DNA from: Halobacterium sp. DL1
GTDB taxonomy: Archaea; Halobacteriota; Halobacteria; Halobacteriales; Halobacteriaceae
Direction: 5' to 3'
Length of the DNA stretch: 64,000 nucleotides
NCBI GenBank assembly: GCA_000230955.3
Contig: CP007060.1
Span: forward strand, 1,922,001-1,986,000
Position numbers and translations under genes: made by a program. The notes under the pieces were generated by a model. That model saw only the letters and a list, made by a program, of their open reading frames with translations. It searched no databases and was not told the DNA's origin. Positions 51,430-59,036 of the stretch are shown in pieces (position 1 is the stretch's first letter; each line of letters starts with the position of its first letter).

Positions 51430-52806
51430 TTAGGAGACGTTCTCGGTGTTGACCTTCGAGGTGCCGGCGTGGCGGACCTCGCGGTCGGTGAGCGCGTCGA
51501 GGAAGACGCCGAGCGCGACGTCGATCTCCCGCTCCGTGACGTCGAGTGGCGGGAGCAGTCGGACGGTCTGGTAGCCACAGCCGAGCAGGAGCAGTCCGCG
51601 CTCCAGGCACGCCTTCACCACCGCGTCGCGGCGCTCCTTCGTGTCGAGTTCGACGCCGATCATGAGGCCGTTACCCCGCACGTCGGTGACGAAGTCGGGC
51701 GCGTCGTCAGCCAGCACCTCCTTCACCTGACGGCCGCGCTCCTGCACGTTGTCGAGGACGCCGTCGCTCGTGATGGCGTCGATGGTGGCCACACCCTGCG
51801 CGGCCGCGAGGATGTCGCCCGCCCCCCACGTCGAGGAGAGCCGCCCGGTCTCCTCGGGGAAGAGGTCCTCGTTGGCGACCGTGGCACCGACGCGGAGGCC
51901 CTTCGCGGACGTGATGACGTCCGGGTCGAGGGAGGTGTGGTCGACGCCCCACAGCTCGCCCGTGCGGCCGAGGCCGGACTGGATCTCGTCGGCGACGACC
52001 GGGATGTCGTAGGTCTGCTGGATGTCGACGACGTCGTCGATGAACGACTCGCTCGGGACGCGGTAGCCGCCCTCGCCCTGCTGGGGTTCGAGGATGAGGT
52101 AGGCGACCTCCTCGGGGTCGATGACGCCGCGCTGGGGGTGGAGTTTGTCCGCGAGGACGTTGCCGCCGGGACCGTTCGTCTCCCAGCCGCAGTCGCAGTC
52201 GCCCTCGCAGGCGCAGTACGGCGCGGAGACGACGCCGCCAATCTCCGGGTAGCCCTTTCGGTGGACGGTCTTCGAGCGGTTGAGCGAGAGCGCACCGAGC
52301 GTCCGCCCGTGGAACGCGCCGTCGAACGTGAACGCGCGGTGGCCGCCCTGCGCATAACAGATCTTGATGGCGTTCTCGACGGCCTCGGCGCCCGTGTTCG
52401 AGAGGAAGACGGTGTCGAGGTCGTACTGCTCGGTGATGTCCGTGAGGCGGTGGAGGAGCTGCGTGGAGGTGTCGACGTCGGGGTCCTCGGGCGGCCAGCC
52501 GCCGCTCGCGTAGAAGTCCTGGCCCGCGATCTTCGAGGGGTCGACGAGGTCGAACTCGTCGAGGCGGTCCATGATCTTCGGGTTGTTGTAGCCGAACGGC
52601 GCTGCCGCGACGTGGCTCGTGAAGTCCATCAGGACGTTCCCGTCGACGTCCCTGCAGAACGGGCCGTCGGCGTCCTCGGTGATATCCCAGACGAACTCGT
52701 AGACGTACGTGCTCGGGGCCGCGTGTTCGTGGTGGTAGTCCACCCACTGCGCTGCTTTCTCTCCCGGCAGACTTCGGACGCTCGGCTCGGCAGTGTCCCG
52801 GTCCAT
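51430..52806 (-). CDS. Class III PLP-dependent aminotransferase
   Basis: A 458-residue fold-type I enzyme. The PLP-binding signature includes NTGAEAVENAIKICYAQ near residue 132-148, FDGAFHGRTLGALSL near 155-169, VADEIQSGLGRTGELWGVD near 263-281, and the Schiff-base lysine in TSAKGLRVG near 293-301. Related to 4-aminobutyrate, acetylornithine and similar aminotransferases, but substrate uncertain. A cysteine-rich insertion PYCACEGDCDCGWE (near 183-196) holds four Cys in eight residues. ATG at 52806 gives the usual N-terminus. Confidence 0.85.
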   Translation of the reverse strand: MDRDTAEPSVRSLPGEKAAQWVDYHHEHAAPSTYVYEFVWDITEDADGPFCRDVDGNVLMDFTSHVAAAPFGYNNPKIMDRLDEFDLVDPSKIAGQDFYASGGWPPEDPDVDTSTQLLHRLTDITEQYDLDTVFLSNTGAEAVENAIKICYAQGGHRAFTFDGAFHGRTLGALSLNRSKTVHRKGYPEIGGVVSAPYCACEGDCDCGWETNGPGGNVLADKLHPQRGVIDPEEVAYLILEPQQGEGGYRVPSESFIDDVVDIQQTYDIPVVADEIQSGLGRTGELWGVDHTSLDPDVITSAKGLRVGATVANEDLFPEETGRLSSTWGAGDILAAAQGVATIDAITSDGVLDNVQERGRQVKEVLADDAPDFVTDVRGNGLMIGVELDTKERRDAVVKACLERGLLLLGCGYQTVRLLPPLDVTEREIDVALGVFLDALTDREVRHAGTSKVNTENVS

Positions 52807-52861
52807 GATACGTTTTGGCGGGCCCCCTAGTAAAAGGCGTTCGTTCCGGTCGCGGCAACTG

Positions 52862-54193
52862 TTACGCGGCGACGACGACCGACGCGACACCGCCCGCAGC
52901 AAGCAGAGCGGTACTGTAGGCGGCGACCCGCCACGCGAACCCGCGGTTGGAACTCGTCGCCGTGAGTGCTACCTTGACCCCGATGGAACTCGCCGTCGTG
53001 AGCAACACCGCGATGGTGGCCGACTGGGCTGTGATTGCGCCCGTCCGGTAGAGGACGACGGCGGACGTGGTCGCGCCCGCACTCGACACCAGCCCGGAGA
53101 CGATGGCGGTGACGTAGAGCCCGGTCGACCCGAACTGCGTCTGGGCGAGGCCGCCCGCAACGACGACGACCAGGAACATCGCGCCGAAGGCGAGCGCGTT
53201 GCGCATCGAGAACGGGCTCTCGAGGTCCATCTCCACGCTGGTCGACCAGTCCGCGGAGACGGCAGCCACGAGGATGCTCCCCGCGACGATGACAAGCAAC
53301 GGCACCATCCCGCGTAGCAGCACGCCCGTCGAGAGCGTGAACACGACGACGATGAGGAGGTTACGCAGCGCCATCGCGGCGTTCGCCAGCAGCACACCCG
53401 CGACGGCGTACGCCGCCGCGTCGCGCTCCTGGCTCACGTGGTCGAGCATCGTCCCGACGACGGCCGTCGAGGAGGCGAGGCCGCCGAAGAAGCCCGTGAC
53501 GGCGACGCCGCGGCCGCCGTACGTCTTCACGATGACGTAGTTGAGGATGCCGATGCCGGCGACGAAGACGACCATCAGCCAGACGACCCGCGGCTCTATC
53601 TCGACGGCGTAGACGCCGGAGCCGAGCTGGACGGAGCCCGGTGGTAGGACGGGGTAGATGACGAACGCGAGGATGGCGAACTCGGTCGTCGAGCGCAGTT
53701 CCTCCCGGGAGAGGTCCCACGCGAACCCGTGGAGCTCCCGCTTGAACACGAGCAGGATGCTGCTGGTGACCGCCACGACGGTGGCCGGCAGCACCGCGCC
53801 GAGCGCGACGAGCACGCCGACGCCGTAGGCGAGGAGGATGCTCACCGCGGTGGTGAGGTGGAGCCCCTCCTCCTCGTCCTGGAGCCCCGACAGCATCAGG
53901 ACGCCGGCGAGGACGATGACGAACAGCGCGCCCGCCCCCGAGAGGTACGGCGGACAGACCGCCACGTCCGCGGTGCAGCGCTCGGTGTCCACCATGGTGA
54001 AGATGGTGCCGAGGACGCTGACCAGCGCGAACGTCCGGATGCCCGCTGCCTTCTGGGACCACTCGCGTTCGAGGCCGAGAAACAGCCCGAGCGCGACGGA
54101 GAGCGCGATGCGGACGATGCGGCTGTCCAGGGGGGCGTTCGCGACCGCGTCGGCGGCGGGAGACACCCCCGAACGTTCCGGTCGACCGGACAA
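52862..54193 (-). CDS. MgtC/SapB-DUF4010 membrane protein
   Basis: A 443-residue protein with about twelve helices. The N-terminal MgtC/SapB unit shows IALSVALGLFLGLEREWSQKAAGIRTFALVSVLGT (a region near 27-61, the classical signature with G-L-E-R-E and R-T-F). The second half is the DUF4010 unit (GFFGGLASSTAVVGTMLDH near 215-233). Archaeal homologues might be Mg2+- or proton-linked, but function is not shown. Divergent or terminal gene with no near partner. Confidence 0.87.
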   Translation of the reverse strand: MSGRPERSGVSPAADAVANAPLDSRIVRIALSVALGLFLGLEREWSQKAAGIRTFALVSVLGTIFTMVDTERCTADVAVCPPYLSGAGALFVIVLAGVLMLSGLQDEEEGLHLTTAVSILLAYGVGVLVALGAVLPATVVAVTSSILLVFKRELHGFAWDLSREELRSTTEFAILAFVIYPVLPPGSVQLGSGVYAVEIEPRVVWLMVVFVAGIGILNYVIVKTYGGRGVAVTGFFGGLASSTAVVGTMLDHVSQERDAAAYAVAGVLLANAAMALRNLLIVVVFTLSTGVLLRGMVPLLVIVAGSILVAAVSADWSTSVEMDLESPFSMRNALAFGAMFLVVVVAGGLAQTQFGSTGLYVTAIVSGLVSSAGATTSAVVLYRTGAITAQSATIAVLLTTASSIGVKVALTATSSNRGFAWRVAAYSTALLAAGGVASVVVAA

Positions 54194-54282
54194 AAGTCTA
54201 GTGGCACTAATGTGGCGGACGGGCGGTTGTCGCCGAGTCGGGACGGCCAGACGAGTCAGTCAGCCGCCAACGACGACGTGGA

Positions 54283-54531
54283 CTACCGCCGTTCGAGTCG
54301 CGTCCCGTCGCGCGGGCAGTAGTCGAAGTCGGGGTCGCGTGTGCTGAACCCGCACTCCGGGCAGGTCCATGTCGACGGCTCGCTGGTGTCGCCACGACTC
54401 CGGAAGAGGAACGGGACGAACGGGACGGCGAGGAAGAACAGCGCCACGTCGAAGACGTACCAGATGACCGCACTGACCAGCAGACTGAGGACGACGCCCG
54501 CGACCGCGGTGGCGAGGCGGGCGGAGACCAC
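54283..54531 (-). CDS. Membrane protein with C-terminal zinc ribbon
   Basis: An 82-residue protein: two hydrophobic helices (residues 5-28 and 28-43), a short linker, and a zinc ribbon WTCPECGFSTRDPDFDYCPRDG (region 55-76) with cysteines 57, 60 and 72 and a fourth ligand possibly Asp or His. The GTG start at 54531 sits 3 bp after the PadR stop (54534), so it is the PadR operon's second gene and a candidate target of it. Function unknown. Confidence 0.72.
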   Translation of the reverse strand: MVSARLATAVAGVVLSLLVSAVIWYVFDVALFFLAVPFVPFLFRSRGDTSEPSTWTCPECGFSTRDPDFDYCPRDGTRLERR

Positions 54532-54533
54532 GG

Positions 54534-54812
54534 CTACTCGAGGTCGACGTACTGGGCCTCCCACTCGCGGCGCGCGTCGAGTTCGCGGCGGCCGCGGCGG
54601 GTGAGCGTGTAGTAGTTCGTTCGCTGGTCGAGCTGGCCCTTGTCGACGAGCCCTTTGTCGACGAGCGTGTCGAGGTTCGGGTAGAGCCGGCCGTGGTGGA
54701 TCTCGGATTCGTAGTACTCCTCGAGTTCCTCCTTGATGGCGAGTCCGTGGGGCTCCTCGAGCCCGGCGACGACGTACAGCAAGTCCCGTTGAAACCCTGT
54801 CAAGTCGTGCAT
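54534..54812 (-). CDS. PadR-family transcriptional regulator
   Basis: A 92-residue winged helix: FQRDLLYVVAGLEEPHGLAIKEELEEYY (region 7-34), recognition segment HHGRLYPNLDTLVDKGLVDKGQ (39-60), then the wing LDQRTNYYTLTRRGRRELDARREWE. The GRLYPNLDTLVDKGL pattern is the PadR hallmark. ATG at 54812 gives the compact length. A near-perfect 16-bp palindrome lies 14-29 bp upstream. Confidence 0.92.
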   Translation of the reverse strand: MHDLTGFQRDLLYVVAGLEEPHGLAIKEELEEYYESEIHHGRLYPNLDTLVDKGLVDKGQLDQRTNYYTLTRRGRRELDARREWEAQYVDLE

Positions 54813-54825
54813 ATGTTTCGTACTC

Positions 54826-54841
54826 GGTAGAAATTTCCACC
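54826..54841 (-). promoter_or_regulatory. Palindromic operator of the padR gene
   Basis: GGTAGAAATTTCCACC is a 16-bp near-perfect palindrome (one mismatched pair) centred about 21 bp before the PadR start codon, where TBP/TFB or polymerase would sit. The placement suggests auto-repression by PadR. Confidence 0.6.
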
Positions 54842-54954
54842 GCGAAAACATAAGCGTGGTGGGTCGAAACCGACCTCGGCAGCCGGAACGGCGGATTTCG
54901 TCTAGTGACATGTCCGTCGTCGCACTTATGCGCTAGACGGCCGTATCCCGGAGT

Positions 54955-55242
54955 ATGCCCGAAGAGGTACTCTTCGAGAGCGAGCACAGTCAGTCGCGCT
55001 CCGAGGTGGCGGCCTACCTGCGTACCGTGGCGGACAGACTCGACGGCGACGCGACGCTGACGCTCGCCGACGGCGACCAGTCGGTCGACATCGAACCGCC
55101 CGCGACGGTGGCGTTCGAGGTGAAAGTCGAGCGCGAAACCGGGTCCGGGCCGGACGAACTCAGCCTGGAGTTGGAACTGGAGTGGGACGACACCGACGAA
55201 GCAAGTGGCGACGAACAGACGGACGGGCTCGACATCTCCTGA
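54955..55242 (+). CDS. Amphi-Trp domain protein
   Basis: A 95-residue protein. Pattern: EEVLFESEHSQSRSEVAAYLRTVADRLDGDATLTLADGDQSVDIEPP as a region (3-49), ending with strands LSLELELEWDD. The E-L-E-W ending is characteristic of the amphi-Trp family, named for an amphipathic helix and the tryptophan. The role is unknown. It is transcribed away from padR with a TATA-like CACTTATGC upstream. Confidence 0.8.
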   Translation: MPEEVLFESEHSQSRSEVAAYLRTVADRLDGDATLTLADGDQSVDIEPPATVAFEVKVERETGSGPDELSLELELEWDDTDEASGDEQTDGLDIS

Positions 55243-55248
55243 GCGGGT

Positions 55249-55405
55249 CGGGAGCGACCGGGGCCGCTCCCGCGTGACAGTACTGACGGCAGTCCTGGCT
55301 GCCGATTGTAGTGCAACGGAAAAGGATGCGGAGCCGGAACGTCCGGCCCCGCAGCCGCCCTGAATTGGTCCCCGCTGACGCTTCGGCCCTCCAAAGCGAA
55401 GCGTC
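55249..55405. ncRNA. Candidate structured RNA: four strong hairpins in a convergent spacer
   Basis: Four perfect stems occur in order: CGGGAGCG/CGCTCCCG (55249-55272), CGGCAG/CTGCCG (55287-55304), GCCGGA/TCCGGC (55333-55347) and GACGCTTCG/CGAAGCGTC (55377-55405). The region lies between the ends of two convergent genes and has no open frame of interest. It could be 3' UTR terminator structure or an independent RNA. Confidence 0.35.
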
Positions 55406-55461
55406 ACCTGTGTCAAGACGCGGCACGATAATAAAACTATCCCCCGCCCCGATTTGTGCCG

Positions 55462-55608
55462 CTACATGTGTTCTTCCTCTAACACCCAGCCGAGGGCGCG
55501 CCGGTAGTAGGTGAACATCTCCCGGACGCCCTCGTGGTTCATCTCCTCGGACTCCAGTTCCTCGACCAGAAACTCGTACTGCTCGCGGACTTCCTCCTCG
55601 TCTCTCAT
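55462..55608 (-). CDS. Very small acidic protein (48 residues)
   Basis: A 48-residue protein: RDEEEVREQYEFLVEELESE (2-21), then EMNHEGVREMFTYYRRALGW and VLEEEHM. It is helical and amphipathic; the two aromatic-rich segments suggest a helical hairpin. Codon use matches its neighbours and it fills the gap before the citrate-synthase-like gene, divergent from it. Its function is unknown. Confidence 0.65.
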   Translation of the reverse strand: MRDEEEVREQYEFLVEELESEEMNHEGVREMFTYYRRALGWVLEEEHM

Positions 55609-55688
55609 GCTCTCGCCTACCGGCTACAGGCGTATGAATATCGGTGGCGACGAGTAGATTCAAGAGGAGCCCACTGGAACTCGTTGAC

Positions 55689-56822
55689 ATGACAGACGAC
55701 CTGCAGCGCGGCCTGGAAGGCGTCACCGTCGCAGAGACGCGGCTCTCCAGCATCGACGGCGAGAACGGCGTGCTCGTCATCGGGGGATTCTCGCTCGACG
55801 AACTCGCGCCCAACGCCACCTTCGAGGAGACGCTGTTCCTCCTCTACGAGGACCGCCTCCCGACCGAAGCGGAACTCGAGGCGTTCCGCTCGGACCTGGC
55901 CGCCAGCCGGCGCGTCCACCCCGACGCCGTCGACACCGTCGTCGACGCCGCCGAACGTGGCCTCCCCGCGATGGACGCCGTCCGCATGGGAATCGCCGCG
56001 GCGCCCCTCACCCGGGACGGCGAGGAGGACCCGCAGACCGACGCGAAACTCGCCGTCGCCCAACTCCCCACTGTCGCCGCCGCGTACTGGCGCGCCCGGG
56101 AGGGCGAGGACCCCGTCGAACCCCGCGAGGACCTCGGCCACGCCGCCAACTACCTCTACATGCTTGACGGCGAGGAGGCGAGCGAGGAACGCGTCCGCGG
56201 CCTCGAGACGTACCTCAACTCCGTCGTCGACCACGGGCTGAACGCCTCGACGTTCACCGCTCGAACCATCGTCTCGACGGAGTCCGACGTCGTCTCCGCG
56301 GTGACGGGTGCGGTCGGCGCGCTGAAGGGGCCACTCCACGGCGGCGCGCCCGGCCCCGTCCTCGACATGCTGCGGGACGCGCAGGCGGCCGACGACCCGG
56401 CGGGCCTCGTCCGGGACATCCTCGACTCGGGTGAGCGCGTGATGGGGTTCGGCCACCGCGTCTACGACGTCCGCGACCCCCGGGCGGCCGTCCTCCAGTC
56501 GGCCGCCGAATCGTTCTACGAGGGCCGTGATGAGCGCGCGTTCTTCGAGGCCGCCCGCGAGTTCGAGGACGCCGCTGTCGACGTGCTCGCCGAGCACAGG
56601 CCGGACCTCCGCCTGGAGACGAACGTCGAGTTCTACACCGCCGTCCTGCTGAACGGCGTCGGCGTCCCGAAGGAACTGTTCACGCCGACGTTCGCCGTCG
56701 CACGCGCCGGTGGCTGGACGGCCCACTGTCTCGAACAACTGGAGGACAACCGGCTCATCCGCCCCCGGGCGGCCTACGTCGGCGAGACGGACCGGGAGTG
56801 GACGCCACTCGGCCAGCGGTAA
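55689..56822 (+). CDS. Citrate synthase-like enzyme
   Basis: A 377-residue member of the citrate/methylcitrate synthase family. Histidines expected at the active site are present: H217 in GPLHGGAPGP and H256 in GFGHRVYD. The catalytic aspartate position (NxDxY in most members) is a glutamate here: NVEFYTA with E314. It could be a citrate synthase of the CitA-like group or a methylcitrate synthase. The ATG at 55689 gives the standard N-terminus (GLEGVTVAETRLSSIDGENG). Monocistronic. Confidence 0.85.
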   Translation: MTDDLQRGLEGVTVAETRLSSIDGENGVLVIGGFSLDELAPNATFEETLFLLYEDRLPTEAELEAFRSDLAASRRVHPDAVDTVVDAAERGLPAMDAVRMGIAAAPLTRDGEEDPQTDAKLAVAQLPTVAAAYWRAREGEDPVEPREDLGHAANYLYMLDGEEASEERVRGLETYLNSVVDHGLNASTFTARTIVSTESDVVSAVTGAVGALKGPLHGGAPGPVLDMLRDAQAADDPAGLVRDILDSGERVMGFGHRVYDVRDPRAAVLQSAAESFYEGRDERAFFEAAREFEDAAVDVLAEHRPDLRLETNVEFYTAVLLNGVGVPKELFTPTFAVARAGGWTAHCLEQLEDNRLIRPRAAYVGETDREWTPLGQR

Positions 56823-56869
56823 TCCGTTACTGTAGTCGACTGGTGCGCAGAGAACGGGCGTCCCTGGAC

Positions 56870-57097
56870 TTAGCTCGGGACGACGTCCTCGCACCCGATC
56901 TTCGTGCGGGCGTTGACGAGACCGGGGCCCGCACGGTCGAGCGACACCCCGTCAGACGCCTCGACTGACTTGTCGAAGCCGTGGCTGGGGCTGTCACAGG
57001 CCGGATTCTCGTCGGAGGGCGCTGCGGAGACAGTACCCGCACCAGCGACGACTAGCAACAGCACAGACACCACGGCGACGACTCGTGTCGTATTCAT
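56870..57097 (-). CDS. Small secreted protein with two cysteines
   Basis: A 75-residue protein: signal peptide MNTTRVVAVVSVLLLVVAGAG-TVSA cleaved near A27, leaving about 49 residues with ENPACDSPSH and ARTKIGCEDVV, so a disulfide is possible. No lipobox cysteine. The mature part is short and polar. It lies between the citrate-synthase-like gene (convergent) and the HalOD1 pair. Function unknown. Confidence 0.65.
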   Translation of the reverse strand: MNTTRVVAVVSVLLLVVAGAGTVSAAPSDENPACDSPSHGFDKSVEASDGVSLDRAGPGLVNARTKIGCEDVVPS

Positions 57098-57214
57098 ACC
57101 GACAGATTCGCCGGCCACGAAGTTAAGCATTGGCCGACGGCCGTTCCACCTCTACTGCGGCCTCACGCGCCGGACGAGCGTGCGGTCGAGGGGGAGGGCC
57201 GCGGCATCGACCAG

Positions 57215-57553
57215 TCACTGGTCACCGGACTCTCCGTCCGCTGTCCCACGGATGGCCTGCTGCACGGCGATAGTTCCCCCGCTGCCGATGGTCGCTCGAA
57301 CGCCGAGGGTATCCACAGTCACCTCGACGGAGTGGTCGCCGTTCCGTGACTCGATGATGGTGTCCAGCGCGCCAAGGTCGACGGCGTCGCCGACCGGGTC
57401 GAGCGAGAGGGGGTCCGTGCCCTTGGCCGCGGCGATTGCCTCCACGAGGGCGAGACTCGGTGCCTCGCGCTCGACATCGAAGGTGGAGTGGTGTGTCTTC
57501 GTATCGACGAACGGCGTCGGGTCGGAGACGTCGTCGGCGTCGGTCACTGTCAC
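57215..57553 (-). CDS. HalOD1 output-domain protein
   Basis: A 112-residue stand-alone HalOD1 domain. The pattern SLALVEAIAAAKGTDPLSLDPVGDAVDLGALDTII (region 33-67), followed by the strands SVEVTVDTLGVRATIGSGGTIAV, matches the family. It overlaps the upstream HalOD1 gene by 4 bp (ATGA), so the two make a translationally coupled pair. A Halobacteria-specific fold related to signal output; partner unknown. Confidence 0.82.
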   Translation of the reverse strand: MTVTDADDVSDPTPFVDTKTHHSTFDVEREAPSLALVEAIAAAKGTDPLSLDPVGDAVDLGALDTIIESRNGDHSVEVTVDTLGVRATIGSGGTIAVQQAIRGTADGESGDQ

Positions 57554-57882
57554 ACCTGTGCTGCTGGCACACGGTGGTCGGAATCCCTGAGCGGAGCGAA
57601 CCGTATCCGGCCGTCGCTCCCGACTGTCACGCGGTGGCCGTGGAACTCGAAGGAGAGGGTGGCGCTCTCGTCGGCACCGCGAACGTGCCTGTCGAGAGCG
57701 TCGGGGTCGACGGTGTGCGCGAGTGGCCGCATCTCCCTGGGGTCGTCATCAGTGAGCGAGCTGAGCGAGAGGACTAGAGTCGTGGTGACGTCCAACGCGC
57801 TGTCGCCGTCGTGGTGTACTTCGTAGGTCTCCGTGCGGGGGTCGTACGACGGGTGAACGGCATCCGCGTGAGTAGAAACCAT
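57550..57882 (-). CDS. HalOD1 output-domain protein
   Basis: A 110-residue HalOD1 protein: RTETYEVHHDGDSALDVTTTLVLSLSSLTDDDP (16-48), REMRPLAHTVDPDALDRHV, and the hairpin LSFEFHGHRVTVGSDGRIRF near 75-94. It is the first gene of the pair. The 260 bp upstream to 58142 contain no gene. Confidence 0.8.
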   Translation of the reverse strand: MVSTHADAVHPSYDPRTETYEVHHDGDSALDVTTTLVLSLSSLTDDDPREMRPLAHTVDPDALDRHVRGADESATLSFEFHGHRVTVGSDGRIRFAPLRDSDHRVPAAQV

Positions 57883-58142
57883 GGTCGGTCGGAGAGTTAT
57901 AGACCACTGACTGACTTGTATTCACCGTTTCACTGGTGGAAGGGAAACCCGGTCGTGGGACCGTGGCCAACGATGACCACTGTCCGATGACTGTCTCCGT
58001 TGCCCACTGCGTGGGACGTGGGCCAGACGTGGGACGGCTGATCGTTGGAAGCGCGCTGCTCGGTCGCAGAGGTCGGACGGCTGGGGACAGAAGCGGGCCG
58101 CGTCACAGCGACAGCGGGGAGAAATTGGGCTGCCAGTCAGCG
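57883..58142. other. 260-bp spacer without a visible gene
   Basis: Lies between the HalOD1 pair and the HTH gene. It contains the promoter region of the HalOD1 pair: an AT-rich block at 57890-57925. No repeat or RNA signature stands out. Confidence 0.4.
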
Positions 58143-59036
58143 CTACAGCGTCACGGATTCGGCGTCGGAGAGGTGTCGAGCGTAGAGGCCCTCGGCCCAC
58201 TCGACGGCTGCCGGGTCGCGGCACTCGACGAAGATCTCGGCGTTGCCGTTGTCGTTGTGGGCGGCCATCCCGACCCGCCCGTCGGCGATGAACAGTTCGA
58301 AGGGGAGGCCGGTGTGCGCGTAGACGTCGAAGTTGCCCGTCGAGATGGTCTCGTAGGCCTTCTCGGGGTACTCCGAGAGCATGATGTCGATGAGCTCCTC
58401 GTCGAATATGGCGTCGATCTCCATCCCGTCCATCATCTCGCGGTAACCGACGTCGACGTAGACGGGAGAGAGGACCGTCGAGAGCATTCGGAGCCGGTCG
58501 GACTGTTCGATGAACTCGATAATCCGGTGGATGGTGGTGTGTGGCTGCCGGGCCTTCCGGCGCACGACCATCGCGTCGGTGAAGTGTTCGACCGGCACCG
58601 ACACCGCCTGCCGGTCGACGGAGTTGAGGAACTGGTCGAGCGAGAGCGCGGTCGCCGTCCGGGTGTCGAACGTCTCGGCGCCACGGGAGACGATGGTCCC
58701 GACGCTCGTGAGGCGGTACTCGTCGCCCGACGCCTCGACCAGCCCGTGGTCCGTCAGCGAGTTGAGCGCGCGGTGGAGGGTCGACCGCGAAACGTCGACG
58801 TCGTCGAGGATGTCGCCGGGGCTCGCCGGCCCGGAGCGCAGTGCCTGCAGGAGCGGGCGCCGCCGGACCACCTCCAGGAGGAACTCCTGGCTTCGCTCCT
58901 CTGCACTCTCCAAACCGTTCCGCGACGCGTTCGCCAGTCCCTCCTGCGGGCTGCTGTCCTCGCGGCCGTCCTCGAAGACGTCCGTTCCGCCGTCGGTGAG
59001 CGCATCGACTTCGTGGACTGCTGGTTCATCCGTCAT
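58143..59036 (-). CDS. Large HTH regulator with C-terminal ligand-type domain (TrmB-like layout)
   Basis: A 297-residue regulator. Residues 50-110 form a winged helix: RSQEFLLEVVRRRPLLQAL, GPASPGDILDDVDVSRSTLHRALNSLTDHGLVEA as a region (69-102). The rest is a mixed alpha/beta domain with IIEFIEQSDRLRMLSTVLSPVYVD and GRVGMAAHNDNGNAEIFVECRDP, the layout of haloarchaeal TrmB/HTH-DUF1724-like regulators. Its start overlaps the terpene-synthase-like gene's stop by 4 bp (ATGA), making it the third gene of that operon and probably its regulator. Confidence 0.82.
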   Translation of the reverse strand: MTDEPAVHEVDALTDGGTDVFEDGREDSSPQEGLANASRNGLESAEERSQEFLLEVVRRRPLLQALRSGPASPGDILDDVDVSRSTLHRALNSLTDHGLVEASGDEYRLTSVGTIVSRGAETFDTRTATALSLDQFLNSVDRQAVSVPVEHFTDAMVVRRKARQPHTTIHRIIEFIEQSDRLRMLSTVLSPVYVDVGYREMMDGMEIDAIFDEELIDIMLSEYPEKAYETISTGNFDVYAHTGLPFELFIADGRVGMAAHNDNGNAEIFVECRDPAAVEWAEGLYARHLSDAESVTL

